64,000 bases of DNA from Bacteroidota bacterium (GTDB lineage: Bacteria > Bacteroidota > Bacteroidia > Palsa-965): contig VBWE01000001.1 of NCBI GenBank assembly GCA_006218065.1, forward strand, positions 255,063-319,062, in the 5' to 3' direction. This document shows, piece after piece, positions 54,001-61,619 of this stretch; within the stretch, counting starts at the first letter, position 1, and every line of letters starts with the position of its first letter. Both the position numbers and the translations under genes were made by a program. The notes beneath the pieces are model-generated. The model worked only from the letters and a program-made list of their open reading frames with translations. It was not told where the DNA came from and made no database searches.

Positions 54001-54100
54001 TCTCGCAAGGACGCAATGGACTACTTGCTCGCAATGGCGCAATGGGACTACTTGCTCGCAATGACGCAATGCACTACTTTCTCATACAGACGCAATGACA
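54001..54100. repeat. Imperfect tandem repeats running into the folB start
   Basis: About 26-27-base units: CTACTTGCTCGCAATGGCG... (54021), CTACTTGCTCGCAATGACG... (54048) and the more diverged CTACTTTCTCATACAGACG... (54074), preceded by a partial unit TCTCGCAAGGACGCAATGG. The last unit contains the ATG at 54095 that begins folB. Spacing is contiguous, so it is not CRISPR. Confidence 0.65.
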
Positions 54101-54448
54101 CAATGCATTAACATAAACGGAATAAAGCTGCGGGCGAATCACGGCTGCCTGGACGAGGAGGCGGTAATCGGCGGCGACTATATTGTGCATGTGGAGTTGT
54201 ACGCGGATCTAGCGAAAGCTTCCGTTACCGACGACCTCGACGATACGCTGGACTACGTGACCGTTTACAATATCGTGAAAACTGAAATGGCAATACGATC
54301 CAAGCTCATTGAACACGTGGCGCAGCGTATTGCCTCGCGGCTGAAAAAAGAATTTACTTCGCTGGAACGCGGCTCGGTTACGGTTATTAAACTTCGTCCG
54401 CCCATACATGGCAATGTGGAACAGGTAAGTGTAACATTCCCGATCTGA
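54095..54448 (+). CDS. folB: Dihydroneopterin aldolase
   Basis: 117 residues: GIKLRANHGCLDEEAVIGGDYIVHVELYADLAKASVTDDLDDTLDYVTVYNIVKTEM ... LIEHVAQRIASRL, the full FolB pattern (NHGC, DxLxxTxDYxxVY, LIExxAxxI). Converts dihydroneopterin to 6-hydroxymethyldihydropterin and glycolaldehyde in folate synthesis. The start codon is inside a repeat, but the family's N-terminal strand begins a few residues later, so no better start exists. Confidence 0.92.
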   Translation: MTQCININGIKLRANHGCLDEEAVIGGDYIVHVELYADLAKASVTDDLDDTLDYVTVYNIVKTEMAIRSKLIEHVAQRIASRLKKEFTSLERGSVTVIKLRPPIHGNVEQVSVTFPI

Positions 54449-54450
54449 CG

Positions 54451-54642
54451 ATGTCTGTAAAACAATGTTCCCGCTGCGGTAAAAATTTCGATTGCTGCAA
54501 CGAAACGCGGGGGTGCTGGTGCGAGAACTATTCGCTTTCGGCAGAAACATTGAAGGAGCTCCGGGAGAAATACAGCAATTGTCTTTGTGAAAAATGCCTG
54601 GCGGAGTTCGCGGAAAAACCGGCCACAGGTTTCGCAGATTAG
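54451..54642 (+). CDS. Cysteine-rich CWC domain protein
   Basis: 63 residues: MSVKQCSRCGKNFDCCNETRGCWCENYSLSAETLKELREKYSNCLCEKCLAEFA. The CxRCGxxFxC...CWC...CLCxxCL pattern is the Cys_rich_CWC family, presumably zinc-binding. Starts two bases after folB and probably shares its transcript. Function unknown. Confidence 0.82.
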   Translation: MSVKQCSRCGKNFDCCNETRGCWCENYSLSAETLKELREKYSNCLCEKCLAEFAEKPATGFAD

Positions 54643-54702
54643 CACAGATTTTTTTATGCACCGGGAGTTTAAATGAGCGGCTTTGCATTTTCCCGTTTTT
54701 AT

Positions 54703-54710
54703 TACCTTTG
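54703..54710 (+). promoter_or_regulatory. Promoter of the tRNA-Cys locus
   Basis: TACCTTTG, an exact TAnnTTTG -7 box, with TTTG at 54682-54685 as a possible -33 element. It is placed normally relative to the broken tRNA 5' copy at 54726, not to the intact tRNA 89 bases further on. Confidence 0.6.
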
Positions 54711-54725
54711 TCTTCCTTTGAAAAA

Positions 54726-54773
54726 GGTCCTGTGGCCGTCCGCCTACGCCAAGGCTTCGGCGGATGAAGTGGC
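54726..54773 (+). pseudogene. tRNA-Cys 5'-end copy interrupted by a hairpin insert
   Basis: GGTCCTGTGGCCG (54726-54738) equals the first 13 bases of the intact tRNA-Cys, and AGTGGC (54768-54773) continues it. Between them sit 29 bases (54739-54767) forming TCCGCC/GGCGGA with an inner GCC/GGC. The insertion falls in what would be the D-loop. After AGTGGC similarity ends. Confidence 0.6.
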
Positions 54774-54814
54774 CACATTTTTGGAAAACGGGTTATGTTC
54801 TTTAAATAAAATCA

Positions 54815-54885
54815 GGTCCTGTGGCCGAGTGGCTAGGCTCAGCTCTGCAAAAGCTGCTACAGCGGTTCGAATCCGCTCGGGACCT
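54815..54885 (+). tRNA. tRNA-Cys (anticodon GCA)
   Basis: 71 bases. Acceptor GGTCCTG/CGGGACC (one T-G pair), discriminator T as expected for Cys; D-stem GCC/GGC; anticodon stem CAGCT/AGCTG with loop CTGCAAA, anticodon GCA; T-arm AGCGG-TTCGAAT-CCGCT. CCA is not encoded. The cytosine at loop position 32 is noted because a ttcA-type gene lies just downstream. Confidence 0.93.
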
Positions 54886-54949
54886 CGGATAAACAGCGAG
54901 GCGTTTTATATATCTTCGCTGTTCCCTGTTTTAGGGAGATGGAACTACT

Positions 54950-54992
54950 GCGGTTCGTACCGATGACTATCGGGACCGCTCGGGACCTCGGA
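54950..54992 (+). pseudogene. tRNA-Cys 3'-half copy interrupted by an 18-base palindrome-like insert
   Basis: GCGGTTCG (54950-54957) and CCGCTCGGGACCTCGGA (54976-54992) match 54862-54869 and 54873-54889 of the intact tRNA and its 3' flank. The three T-loop bases AAT are replaced by TACCGATGACTATCGGGA (54958-54975), a near-copy of the palindrome in the tRNA-Arg pseudogene. The 60 bases before it form AACAGCGA/TCGCTGTT and TCCCT/AGGGA hairpins. Confidence 0.65.
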
Positions 54993-54997
54993 ATGAA

Positions 54998-55032
54998 AAC
55001 GGTAATCATCTGAAAATGGTTGCCGTTTTTTG
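54998..55032 (+). terminator. Terminator of the tRNA-Cys locus
   Basis: AACGGTAATCA pairs with TGGTTGCCGTT (two wobble pairs), followed by TTTTG. It closes the unit that holds the promoter, both tRNA fragments and the intact tRNA. Confidence 0.65.
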
Positions 55033-55053
55033 TTTGATTACTTTTATAACCTT

Positions 55054-55854
55054 ATGCCCGAAAAAAGTCCGCTCGAACAACTCACCAAAAAACTCCGCCG
55101 CGCTGTATGGTCGGTGCAGGAAGATTTTTCGCTGATCGAACCCGGCGACAAGGTGATGGTTTGCCTTTCGGGTGGGAAAGACAGTTACACGTTGCTGGAC
55201 ATGATGCTGCACCTGCAACAGGTGATGGACAACGGCTTTGAAATAATCGCCGTAAACCTTGACCAGAAACAGCCGGGCTTCCCGGAGCATATCCTGCCGG
55301 AGTATCTTACGAATCTCGGTGTTCCTTTCCGCATCCTCCAGCGCGATACATATTCCGTGGTGAAAGAACATATCCCGGAAGGGAAAACCATGTGCAGCCT
55401 CTGCTCCCGGCTTCGCCGGGGTATCCTGTACGATGCTGCCGAAGAAATGGGCGTTACGAAAATCGCGCTCGGGCATCACCGGGAAGATATTCTCGAAACG
55501 TTTTTCCTGAATTTATTTTTCGCGGGCAAGCTTGAAACCATGCCGGCCAAATTTCGCAGCGACGACGGACGAAACACGGTGATCCGCCCGCTGGCGTATT
55601 GCAAGGAGGATGAGATCGCCGAATATGCTTCCATCAAAAATTTTCCGATCATTCCGTGCAACCTTTGCGGATCGCAGGAAAACCTGCAGCGGAAAGTAGT
55701 GCGGAAAATGATGGACGAATGGCAGGAAAAATTCCCGAACCGGAAAGAGATCATGTTCACTGCGCTGAAAAACGTACACGCTTCGCATCTTTTTGATCCG
55801 CGCCTGTTTGATTTTGCGCTGAACCATTTTGCCGAAAAAGGCGATACGCAGTAA
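55054..55854 (+). CDS. ttcA: TtcA-family tRNA 2-thiocytidine synthetase
   Basis: 266 residues. PP-loop [29 protein letters not shown] and PCNLCG cysteine pairs that bind the Fe-S cluster, [18 protein letters not shown]. TtcA thiolates C32 of certain tRNAs. ATG at 55054 is used; the TTG at 55030 only adds residues encoded by the tRNA terminator. It lies 169 bases beyond tRNA-Cys, whose C32 could be a substrate, but that is not tested. Confidence 0.9.
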   Translation: MPEKSPLEQLTKKLRRAVWSVQEDFSLIEPGDKVMVCLSGGKDSYTLLDMMLHLQQVMDNGFEIIAVNLDQKQPGFPEHILPEYLTNLGVPFRILQRDTYSVVKEHIPEGKTMCSLCSRLRRGILYDAAEEMGVTKIALGHHREDILETFFLNLFFAGKLETMPAKFRSDDGRNTVIRPLAYCKEDEIAEYASIKNFPIIPCNLCGSQENLQRKVVRKMMDEWQEKFPNRKEIMFTALKNVHASHLFDPRLFDFALNHFAEKGDTQ

Positions 55855-55891
55855 GCATCCCGCCTCTTTTTTTACCTTGCCTTTCCTGCAG

Positions 55892-57556
55892 ATGACGACG
55901 GCTGTTTCACCTTCTTTTTCCCGCATCACCCGGTCTATCTGGGGGCAGGCATTACTTGTCCTGCTGCTTTTTGCCTGCTGCCAGGTCGCGACGTCTGCTG
56001 TTTTTTTCGATGGTTTCCTGCATACGTTCAGCGGGATCAACCGGATGCTGTTTGGTGAAAATGGCGCACCCGGAATACTGACGCATGTTCCGTATCATGG
56101 TTGTTCTATTCTTCTTTCCGCGTTCCTGCATCCTCTTTTTACGCTCGGACTGATATTGCTTTATGTTCCGTTCCTGTTTAAAAAGCGTTTCGCCAAAGGA
56201 CTTGTCATTTCACATACGTTTGCCGACCGGTTACTGGTGACTGTTGCGGCCCTGCTGCTGGCCTGGGAGCTGGGAACTTACGAGTACAATTATTTTCTCG
56301 ATCATGCTTTTTATTTCGACCGGGCTTTGCTTTTTATACTGGCACTGCTGCTGTTTCGTTTCCCGGTACTGGTCCCGGTTTTTCTCGCTTTTGCATTTGT
56401 GTATCGTTCGCAGTTCAATTACCCGGTAACCGGTTTCCCGCTGTTTGACAAACGGCTGCTTTATGATTTGCTCGTGCTTTTTTTATCGTTTTGGTATATC
56501 CGGATTTTAGTCCCGGCGTTCCGTATCCCGTTTCTTTTCTTCGCGCTCTGCCTTGTCGCCTCGAATTATTTCGCCAGCGGTTTTGCCAAGATCCTGATAT
56601 CGCCGCACGGCACGGAATGGCTGCTGGAAAACAAAACATCCGATCTGTTCGCCAATGTGCGGCTGCGCGGGTGGCTCGACGGAACGGATCCCGGAACAAT
56701 CGCATCCATGCGGACGTTCATTGAAAAAAGCGGTTTTGTTTTTCAATGTGTTGTTTTGCTGCTCGAACTGGGCGCGATATTCCTGTTGCGCTCACGCAGG
56801 CTGGCTATCCTGGTTCTTGTTCTGCTGGCGCTGATGCATGCCGGTATTTTTATTTTCGGAAGCATGCTGTTCTGGAAATGGATGGCGATCGATCTTACCC
56901 TTGCCGCGGTTTTATTTTTCAGGAAGCCGGCGGCAGAAAATCTTTTCCCGGGGAAGAAATATTTCTTTCTTTCCATCGGCATCATCCTGCTTTCCTTCGC
57001 CTGGCTGCGGCCATACACCATCGGCTGGCACGATACACCGTTCAACCAGTATTTCACCTACGAAGTTGAAGACGACTCGGGTCGGGTTTATGCGCTGGCA
57101 AAAAATGAACTGAATCCGTATCATCAATGGATACAGTACGACCAGTTTCTTTTCCTGGTCAATCGTCCCTGCCTGCGCGTGAGCGGTTTCGGTTATACCA
57201 ATAATTATGCGCTGGCTTCCGCAATCCGGAACAGCGGGCCCGATGGGATAACGGCGCTGGAAAACGCGAAAGGGGAAAAACAATATTCGGAAGAAAAGAA
57301 AAAGGAGTACAATGAGTTTATGCAACGCTTTTTTGTAAACAGGAACAAAAGAATCGGGCGGTCTTTTTTTCCTTCTGCACTTCATGCGCCACATCATTTG
57401 TACAACTGGTCTGCAGAAAATGCCTACGCCGGCCAGGCCCCGGTCCGGATTTTTCGCGTGATTTTCAACCAAACGTACACCGTGGGAGGGGAAACGAAAA
57501 CTATCCGGAAAGAGCTTGTGGATGAAATTTTAATTCCCCCATGGCCTGTAGATTAA
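55892..57556 (+). CDS. Polytopic membrane protein, weakly HTTM-like
   Basis: 554 residues with roughly ten to twelve helices over the first 390 residues, then a soluble C-terminal domain (FTYEVEDDSGRVYALAKNELNPYHQWIQYDQFLFLV...). The ASNYFASGFAKI and FWKWMAIDLTLAAVLFF segments are reminiscent of HTTM/vitamin-K-dependent carboxylase-type membrane domains, but the resemblance is weak. An ORF extension to 55829 overlaps ttcA and is rejected. Confidence 0.6.
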   Translation: MTTAVSPSFSRITRSIWGQALLVLLLFACCQVATSAVFFDGFLHTFSGINRMLFGENGAPGILTHVPYHGCSILLSAFLHPLFTLGLILLYVPFLFKKRFAKGLVISHTFADRLLVTVAALLLAWELGTYEYNYFLDHAFYFDRALLFILALLLFRFPVLVPVFLAFAFVYRSQFNYPVTGFPLFDKRLLYDLLVLFLSFWYIRILVPAFRIPFLFFALCLVASNYFASGFAKILISPHGTEWLLENKTSDLFANVRLRGWLDGTDPGTIASMRTFIEKSGFVFQCVVLLLELGAIFLLRSRRLAILVLVLLALMHAGIFIFGSMLFWKWMAIDLTLAAVLFFRKPAAENLFPGKKYFFLSIGIILLSFAWLRPYTIGWHDTPFNQYFTYEVEDDSGRVYALAKNELNPYHQWIQYDQFLFLVNRPCLRVSGFGYTNNYALASAIRNSGPDGITALENAKGEKQYSEEKKKEYNEFMQRFFVNRNKRIGRSFFPSALHAPHHLYNWSAENAYAGQAPVRIFRVIFNQTYTVGGETKTIRKELVDEILIPPWPVD

Positions 57557-57594
57557 TCTAATTCACTAATTTTCGTTTGGCAAATCACAATACT

Positions 57595-58686
57595 ATGCAA
57601 GCATACCGGGATTTTCAGCGGAACCTGACCTTCGGGCAACGTTTTAAATATGGCGTTTACCAGATCGCGGATCATTTTTTCGGCCGTAAAAAGCTGTTCA
57701 ACAAAGCCCGCGCACGCTATTATGCCAAACTGAAGGCCAGCCTCGAGAAAAAAGGGCCCGGCCGGATCATGCCGATCGAGCGGAGAAAAGACCTTTCGCT
57801 GAAAGAATTCATGAATCACTATGTGCGGAAAGGAATTCCCGTGGTGATGGAAGGTGCGGCGGCTGACTGGGATTGTGTAAAAAAATGGTCGCTGGAATAT
57901 TTTAAAGAGCTTCACGGAAAAGACGAGATTGTGCTGGTGGATCAAAGCCAGGTGGATTATCCGTACGAGCTGACCACGCTGGCGCACGTGATCGACAATA
58001 TCCGCAGCGGCGGAAGCAAGTATTACCGCTTTTACCCGCTGCTGAGCAGGCACCCGGAACATCTCGAAGAATTCGATTACAAATGGCTGCGCGACCGGCG
58101 TACAAAACCCGTCTGGTTCGATGCCTTCCAGGTTTTCATCGGCGGAGCGGGAACCTATACTGCGCTGCACAATGCCAACCAGTCGAATCTTTTCGTGCAG
58201 GTTTACGGGGAGAAAAAATGGGTCCTTTACTCGCATTACTATACGCCCATTATCGATCCGGCGCCCGTGAGCAACGTATATCGCAGCGCACCGGGGAAAA
58301 AAGAAAGCGGCCCGTTCAATCCTTTTGAAGAAGAACTGGATTTTACCGGTCACTACGAATTGTTCAAATACCTCGACGGCTATTCTGTTCATCTGAAGCC
58401 GGGCGACGTTTTCTGGAACCCGCCGTTTTACTGGCACGCCGTGAAAAACCCGACCGATTCTATCGGTGTGGGTTATCGGTGGTCCTCGCCGTTTTATTCG
58501 TTCAAGATTTCCCCGCTTTATATGACGCTCGATTGCTTCGCCCGTAATCCCCCGATCTGGAAAGCATATGCGCTTTACCAGAAAGACATCAACGAACTGC
58601 ATCTCGCGGAAGTGAAACGGCTGGAAGAAGCCAAGCAGAAACTGGCGGAGCAGGAGGAGAGAAGGAAAAAAGTTTCTGTTACATAA
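57595..58686 (+). CDS. Cupin-like (JmjC-type) domain protein with altered metal site
   Basis: 363 residues. LKEFMNHYVRKGIPVVMEGAAADWDCVKKWSLEYFKE is a typical Cupin_8 opening; the core shows YTALHNANQSNLFVQVYGEKKWVLYS and LKPGDVFWNPPFYWHAVKNP. In active family members the first motif is HxD; here it is HNA, so the carboxylate ligand is not seen while both His positions remain. Either metal binding differs or the protein is not catalytic. C-terminus is a charged helix. The TTG-start extension at 57577 is not needed. Confidence 0.75.
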   Translation: MQAYRDFQRNLTFGQRFKYGVYQIADHFFGRKKLFNKARARYYAKLKASLEKKGPGRIMPIERRKDLSLKEFMNHYVRKGIPVVMEGAAADWDCVKKWSLEYFKELHGKDEIVLVDQSQVDYPYELTTLAHVIDNIRSGGSKYYRFYPLLSRHPEHLEEFDYKWLRDRRTKPVWFDAFQVFIGGAGTYTALHNANQSNLFVQVYGEKKWVLYSHYYTPIIDPAPVSNVYRSAPGKKESGPFNPFEEELDFTGHYELFKYLDGYSVHLKPGDVFWNPPFYWHAVKNPTDSIGVGYRWSSPFYSFKISPLYMTLDCFARNPPIWKAYALYQKDINELHLAEVKRLEEAKQKLAEQEERRKKVSVT

Positions 58687-58906
58687 CTCACCCCCCGGCC
58701 CCCTCTCTCCGGGCAGGTTTCGTTTGTTTTCCAAAATTCTGTTTTTACATCACCCGCCCGCAAAGAGGGGGTGTCGTAAAACTGTAATACCTGCGTCTTT
58801 GACGCAGGTATTACAGTAGGCTCCCCCTCTTTGCGTCTTCGACGCAAAACGATCTTCCGTTTCCGCTAACATGTCGAAGGCGGAGAGAGGGGGCCGGGGG
58901 GTGAGT
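58686..58906. repeat. Nested palindromic element 1
   Basis: Outer perfect 26-bp inverted repeat (58686-58711 and 58881-58906) rich in C/G, starting ACTCACCCCCCGG. Inside it, a 13-bp perfect inverted repeat CGCAAAGAGGGGG / CCCCCTCTTTGCG (58759-58771, 58823-58835), and at the centre a 17-bp perfect hairpin ACTGTAATACCTGCGTC (58781-58797) with a three-base loop. TTGCGTC-TTC-GACGCAA at 58831-58847 adds another hairpin. It begins at the stop codon of the cupin gene and fills most of the gap before the sigma gene. Confidence 0.85.
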
Positions 58907-58976
58907 CCCGGACAACCGACTATTTTTTCAACCTTCCGGGTTACCTTTATGTTTTATCCAGGATAAACCCCTGCAG

Positions 58977-59534
58977 ATGGACCAGAACCCGGCAGAAGAG
59001 GAGCTTATTTCCGGCCTGAAACGCGGCGATGACGAGGCGTTCCGGAAGGTGTATGTCCTTCATTTCAATATGATCCGCTACCTGGTGATTAAAAACAGCG
59101 GGCAGGAAGAAGATGCAGACGACGTTTTCCAGGATGCGCTGGTGGTGCTTTTTGAAAAACTGAACAGCGCTGATTTTGTGCTGACTTCTTCCCTGAAAAC
59201 ATTCCTGTATTCCGTTTGCCGCAACCTCTGGCTGAAACGGCTCGGGAAAAACAAACGCGAAGCATTTACGGACTTTGAAGATTTCGACCTGGCGGCGGCA
59301 GAAGAGGAGGAAAGCGAGAAAACGGAGGAGAAAGCGAAACTGCGCAGGCACCTGCAAAGTCTCGGCGAGCAATGCCGGAAAGTGCTCACGCTTTTTTATT
59401 ATTTCAAAAAAAGCATGGAGGAAATCGCGGCGGATCTCGGTTATACGAACGCGGATAATGCGAAGAACCAGAAATACAAATGCCTGCAACGGCTCAAAGT
59501 GGCGTATGCAGGCGTAAAAACTTCCCGGAGATGA
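58977..59534 (+). CDS. ECF RNA polymerase sigma factor
   Basis: 185 residues: region 2 (EEELISGLKRGDDEAFRKVYVLHFNMIRYLV ... DADDVFQDALVVLFEKL), LKTFLYSVCRNLWLKRL, an acidic linker (AAAEEEESEKTEEKAKL), and region 4 (CRKVLTLFYYFKKSMEEIAADLGYTNADNAKNQKYKCLQRL). ATGA overlap with the following membrane protein gene points to an anti-sigma partner. Confidence 0.88.
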   Translation: MDQNPAEEELISGLKRGDDEAFRKVYVLHFNMIRYLVIKNSGQEEDADDVFQDALVVLFEKLNSADFVLTSSLKTFLYSVCRNLWLKRLGKNKREAFTDFEDFDLAAAEEEESEKTEEKAKLRRHLQSLGEQCRKVLTLFYYFKKSMEEIAADLGYTNADNAKNQKYKCLQRLKVAYAGVKTSRR

Positions 59535-60439
59535 TCAGCGGAGACCGTGAACATATCGACAGTTACCTGCGCGGGGAATTAAGCGGGCAGGCGCGGAGCG
59601 ATTTTGAATCGCAGCTGAAAAGCGATGCCGTGCTCCGCCGCGAAACCGACGCCCTGCTGATGCTTTTACCGGAAATCCAGGACGCAGGAAGAATCATGCT
59701 GAAAGCCAAACTGAAAATGATTGCGCTGGCTTTACCGAAAAACTATTCGGATTACACGCCTTCGAAAAACGGGAAAGGACCGCTGCCCGCAATGAAAGCC
59801 GCCGGAAAACCCTGGCTGTGGATCGCGGTTTCAACGGTTGCGATTGCCCTGGCGGCTTTTGCCGTGTGGTGGTTCGGTTTCAGGCATGCGCATACAAGCG
59901 AGGGTGAAGGAAATCACGAAAACAATATACCGGCCATACGGCCCGAGGATTCTGTAAAACCACAGGGCGTTTCTCCGGCAGATACTTTAACCATTCCTGT
60001 TGACAGTTGCAAAGAAGCCTCTTCTTCTAAACGAAAAGAAACCAAAGGAGATGACGCTTTTTTCCTGCCCGATTCTTTCGGCAAGAAAAATAAGAAAGCA
60101 GCGAAAAACAATTCGGTACCTGCCAGAAACGGCGTTTCTTCGACTATTGGTTACGATACCAGCTCTTTCCTGATCAGCGGAACTGCAGAGGGTCCGGAGC
60201 TTTCTCTTCACCGGTCTCCTCCCGTGCTCATTAAAGACGATAATCCATCTTATCGTTTCCACTATGCACTGAAGGATACGCTTTATCTCTACGGGCCGTT
60301 CAAAAAAGAATTGCTGTTCTGGAAGTCCCGTGCACCGGGACTCGTTTTGCATTGCAACGGGAAGAACTACGATCTGAAGCCGACGAAAAGCATTGTGCCG
60401 CTGAAAAACGTAGAAATGACGGCCTCTGCACAGAAATAA
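59531..60439 (+). CDS. Putative anti-sigma membrane protein
   Basis: 302 residues: cytoplasmic N-terminus HIDSYLRGELSGQARSDFESQLKSDAVLRRETDALLMLLPEI (the LRGELSGxxRxxFExxLxxDxxLRxE pattern of anti-sigma domains), one helix at about 100-120 (LWIAVSTVAIALAAFAVWWFGF), and an outer region of no recognised family. Start MISGDREHIDSYL overlaps the sigma stop (ATGA). It should hold the sigma factor at the membrane. Confidence 0.8.
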   Translation: MISGDREHIDSYLRGELSGQARSDFESQLKSDAVLRRETDALLMLLPEIQDAGRIMLKAKLKMIALALPKNYSDYTPSKNGKGPLPAMKAAGKPWLWIAVSTVAIALAAFAVWWFGFRHAHTSEGEGNHENNIPAIRPEDSVKPQGVSPADTLTIPVDSCKEASSSKRKETKGDDAFFLPDSFGKKNKKAAKNNSVPARNGVSSTIGYDTSSFLISGTAEGPELSLHRSPPVLIKDDNPSYRFHYALKDTLYLYGPFKKELLFWKSRAPGLVLHCNGKNYDLKPTKSIVPLKNVEMTASAQK

Positions 60440-60448
60440 TCCGGCATG

Positions 60449-60886
60449 CTATTTCCGCATATCCTTCGGAAAAAGTCCCATCTCGGGATGCTTCGCCTTT
60501 TTTTTGATTTCCTTTTTTCGCTTTTTGTGGTTGGTGTGAAATAGTTTTTTGTTCTCGCTTTCAGATGCTTTTTCGTCGCTGCGCTTTTTTACAAACATAC
60601 GCCAGCGCCGTTCGGCTTTGGATGTTTTTTCTTTCTTCTTTCCCTTCTCCGCTTTTTCTTTTGGTTGCCGGCTGCGTTTTTCTTTTTTCCGGAAACCGTC
60701 TTCCGCTTTTTTCTGTCGCTTATGTCTCTTGAAAAAAACGGCGTCCTTCGTGCTTTTCCCGTTGACAGCCGCCATGCCGTCTCTTGCGCTGAGGTTTTTG
60801 TTCACGCCCGCACAAGCCACCGGTGAGCTTTCCTTTGCACAGGAAGCGAGAAAAAGCAGGAGCAGGATGATGATAGCGAGGCGCAT
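60449..60886 (-). CDS. Lysine-rich lipoprotein
   Basis: 145 residues: lipoprotein signal MRLAIIILLLLFLASCAKE with lipobox LASC, then a strongly basic tail (KRHKRQKKAEDGFRKKEKRSRQPKEKAEKGKKKEKTS...). The basic composition echoes the tiny lipoprotein at 50485. No family recognised; possible binding to anionic polymers is a guess. Confidence 0.55.
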   Translation of the reverse strand: MRLAIIILLLLFLASCAKESSPVACAGVNKNLSARDGMAAVNGKSTKDAVFFKRHKRQKKAEDGFRKKEKRSRQPKEKAEKGKKKEKTSKAERRWRMFVKKRSDEKASESENKKLFHTNHKKRKKEIKKKAKHPEMGLFPKDMRK

Positions 60887-60929
60887 GAATGGCTGTAATA
60901 ACGAAAGTTAGGGAATTCGGCCCGGATAG

Positions 60930-61058
60930 GCCTCACCTCTTTCCTCCCCAAAGGGGAGGATGCTGGAATATTTAAGTGACGTTCCTTTCGTTAAAACGAA
61001 AGGAACGTCACTTCCCGTGTAACGCCATCCTCCCCTTTGGGGAGGAAAGAGGTGAGGC
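60930..61058. repeat. Nested palindromic element 2
   Basis: Outer perfect 33-bp inverted repeat (60930-60962 and 61026-61058), starting GCCTCACCTCTTTCCTCCCC; each arm contains the local palindrome CCTCCCC-AAA-GGGGAGG. Central 19-bp perfect hairpin AAGTGACGTTCCTTTCGTT (60974-60992) with a two-base loop. Same plan as the element at 58686-58906 but with a different inner sequence. Confidence 0.85.
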
Positions 61059-61070
61059 TTTTCCCCGAAC

Positions 61071-61619
61071 TTATTTCTTCTTCACAACCGGTGCCATCGA
61101 AACTTTGGGACCAGTCACATTGTCATCGGGATGTCGGTCAATCAGTTTGTTATAGGGATCGATGCCGCCTTCGGCCGGTTTCTGGTCGAAGAAAAATTCC
61201 AGTTCCGTTTTGTTTTTCGTGATCTTCTGTTTCTGGAAATAGAGCGGCTTGCGTTCGTACTTCCCTTTTTCTTTCACGTTGGCAAAAATGCCGATGTCGA
61301 TCCAGTCGTTTACCGGGATTTCTTTTTCATTACCCACACCGTCCGCGCGGAACTTTTGCGATTCCACGGTCATGTTCACTTTATACTTTCCGTCGGGTTG
61401 CTTTTTATAGCCGAAAACTGTGACTTTATTCTCGAAGAGCGTAATGTTTTCGAACAGGTCCGTGATCACATACTGCAGCGAGTCGGGCGTTACGCTGCGC
61501 AGGTATTTCACAAATTCCAGCGACTGCGTGTACGGCGCTTCCTGGAATGCCGTTTTGGCGAGGTAGGCGCGCAGGCCGGCGTTGAGTGAATCTTCGCCGA
61601 TATAATCTTTCAGCGCATA
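61071..61619 (-). pseudogene. C-terminal part of the M1 aminopeptidase, out of frame
   Basis: Reading on the minus strand in the second frame: YALKDYIGEDSLNAGLRAYL...LEFVKYLRSVTPDSLQYVITDLFENITLFENKVTVFGYKK..., which continues the M1 peptidase family after the break near 61620. In relatives I recall a short loop such as xKGSVxM between IHY and YALKDY; only one base remains here, consistent with a loss of about 20 bases. The final segment ends GPKVSMAPVVKKK. See the upstream frame for the N-terminal part. Confidence 0.7.

Noticed and set aside
54001-54100. Possible CRISPR array
   Set aside because: Units are contiguous and diverged, with no unique spacers and no cas genes nearby.
54673-54966. 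97-codon frame containing AYAKASADE and reading through tRNA-Cys
   Set aside because: Made of the hairpin insert and the tRNA gene; such peptides are mis-translated palindromes, not proteins.
57553-58734. 393-codon minus-strand frame opposite the cupin gene
   Set aside because: Antisense shadow; the plus-strand frame has the family motifs.
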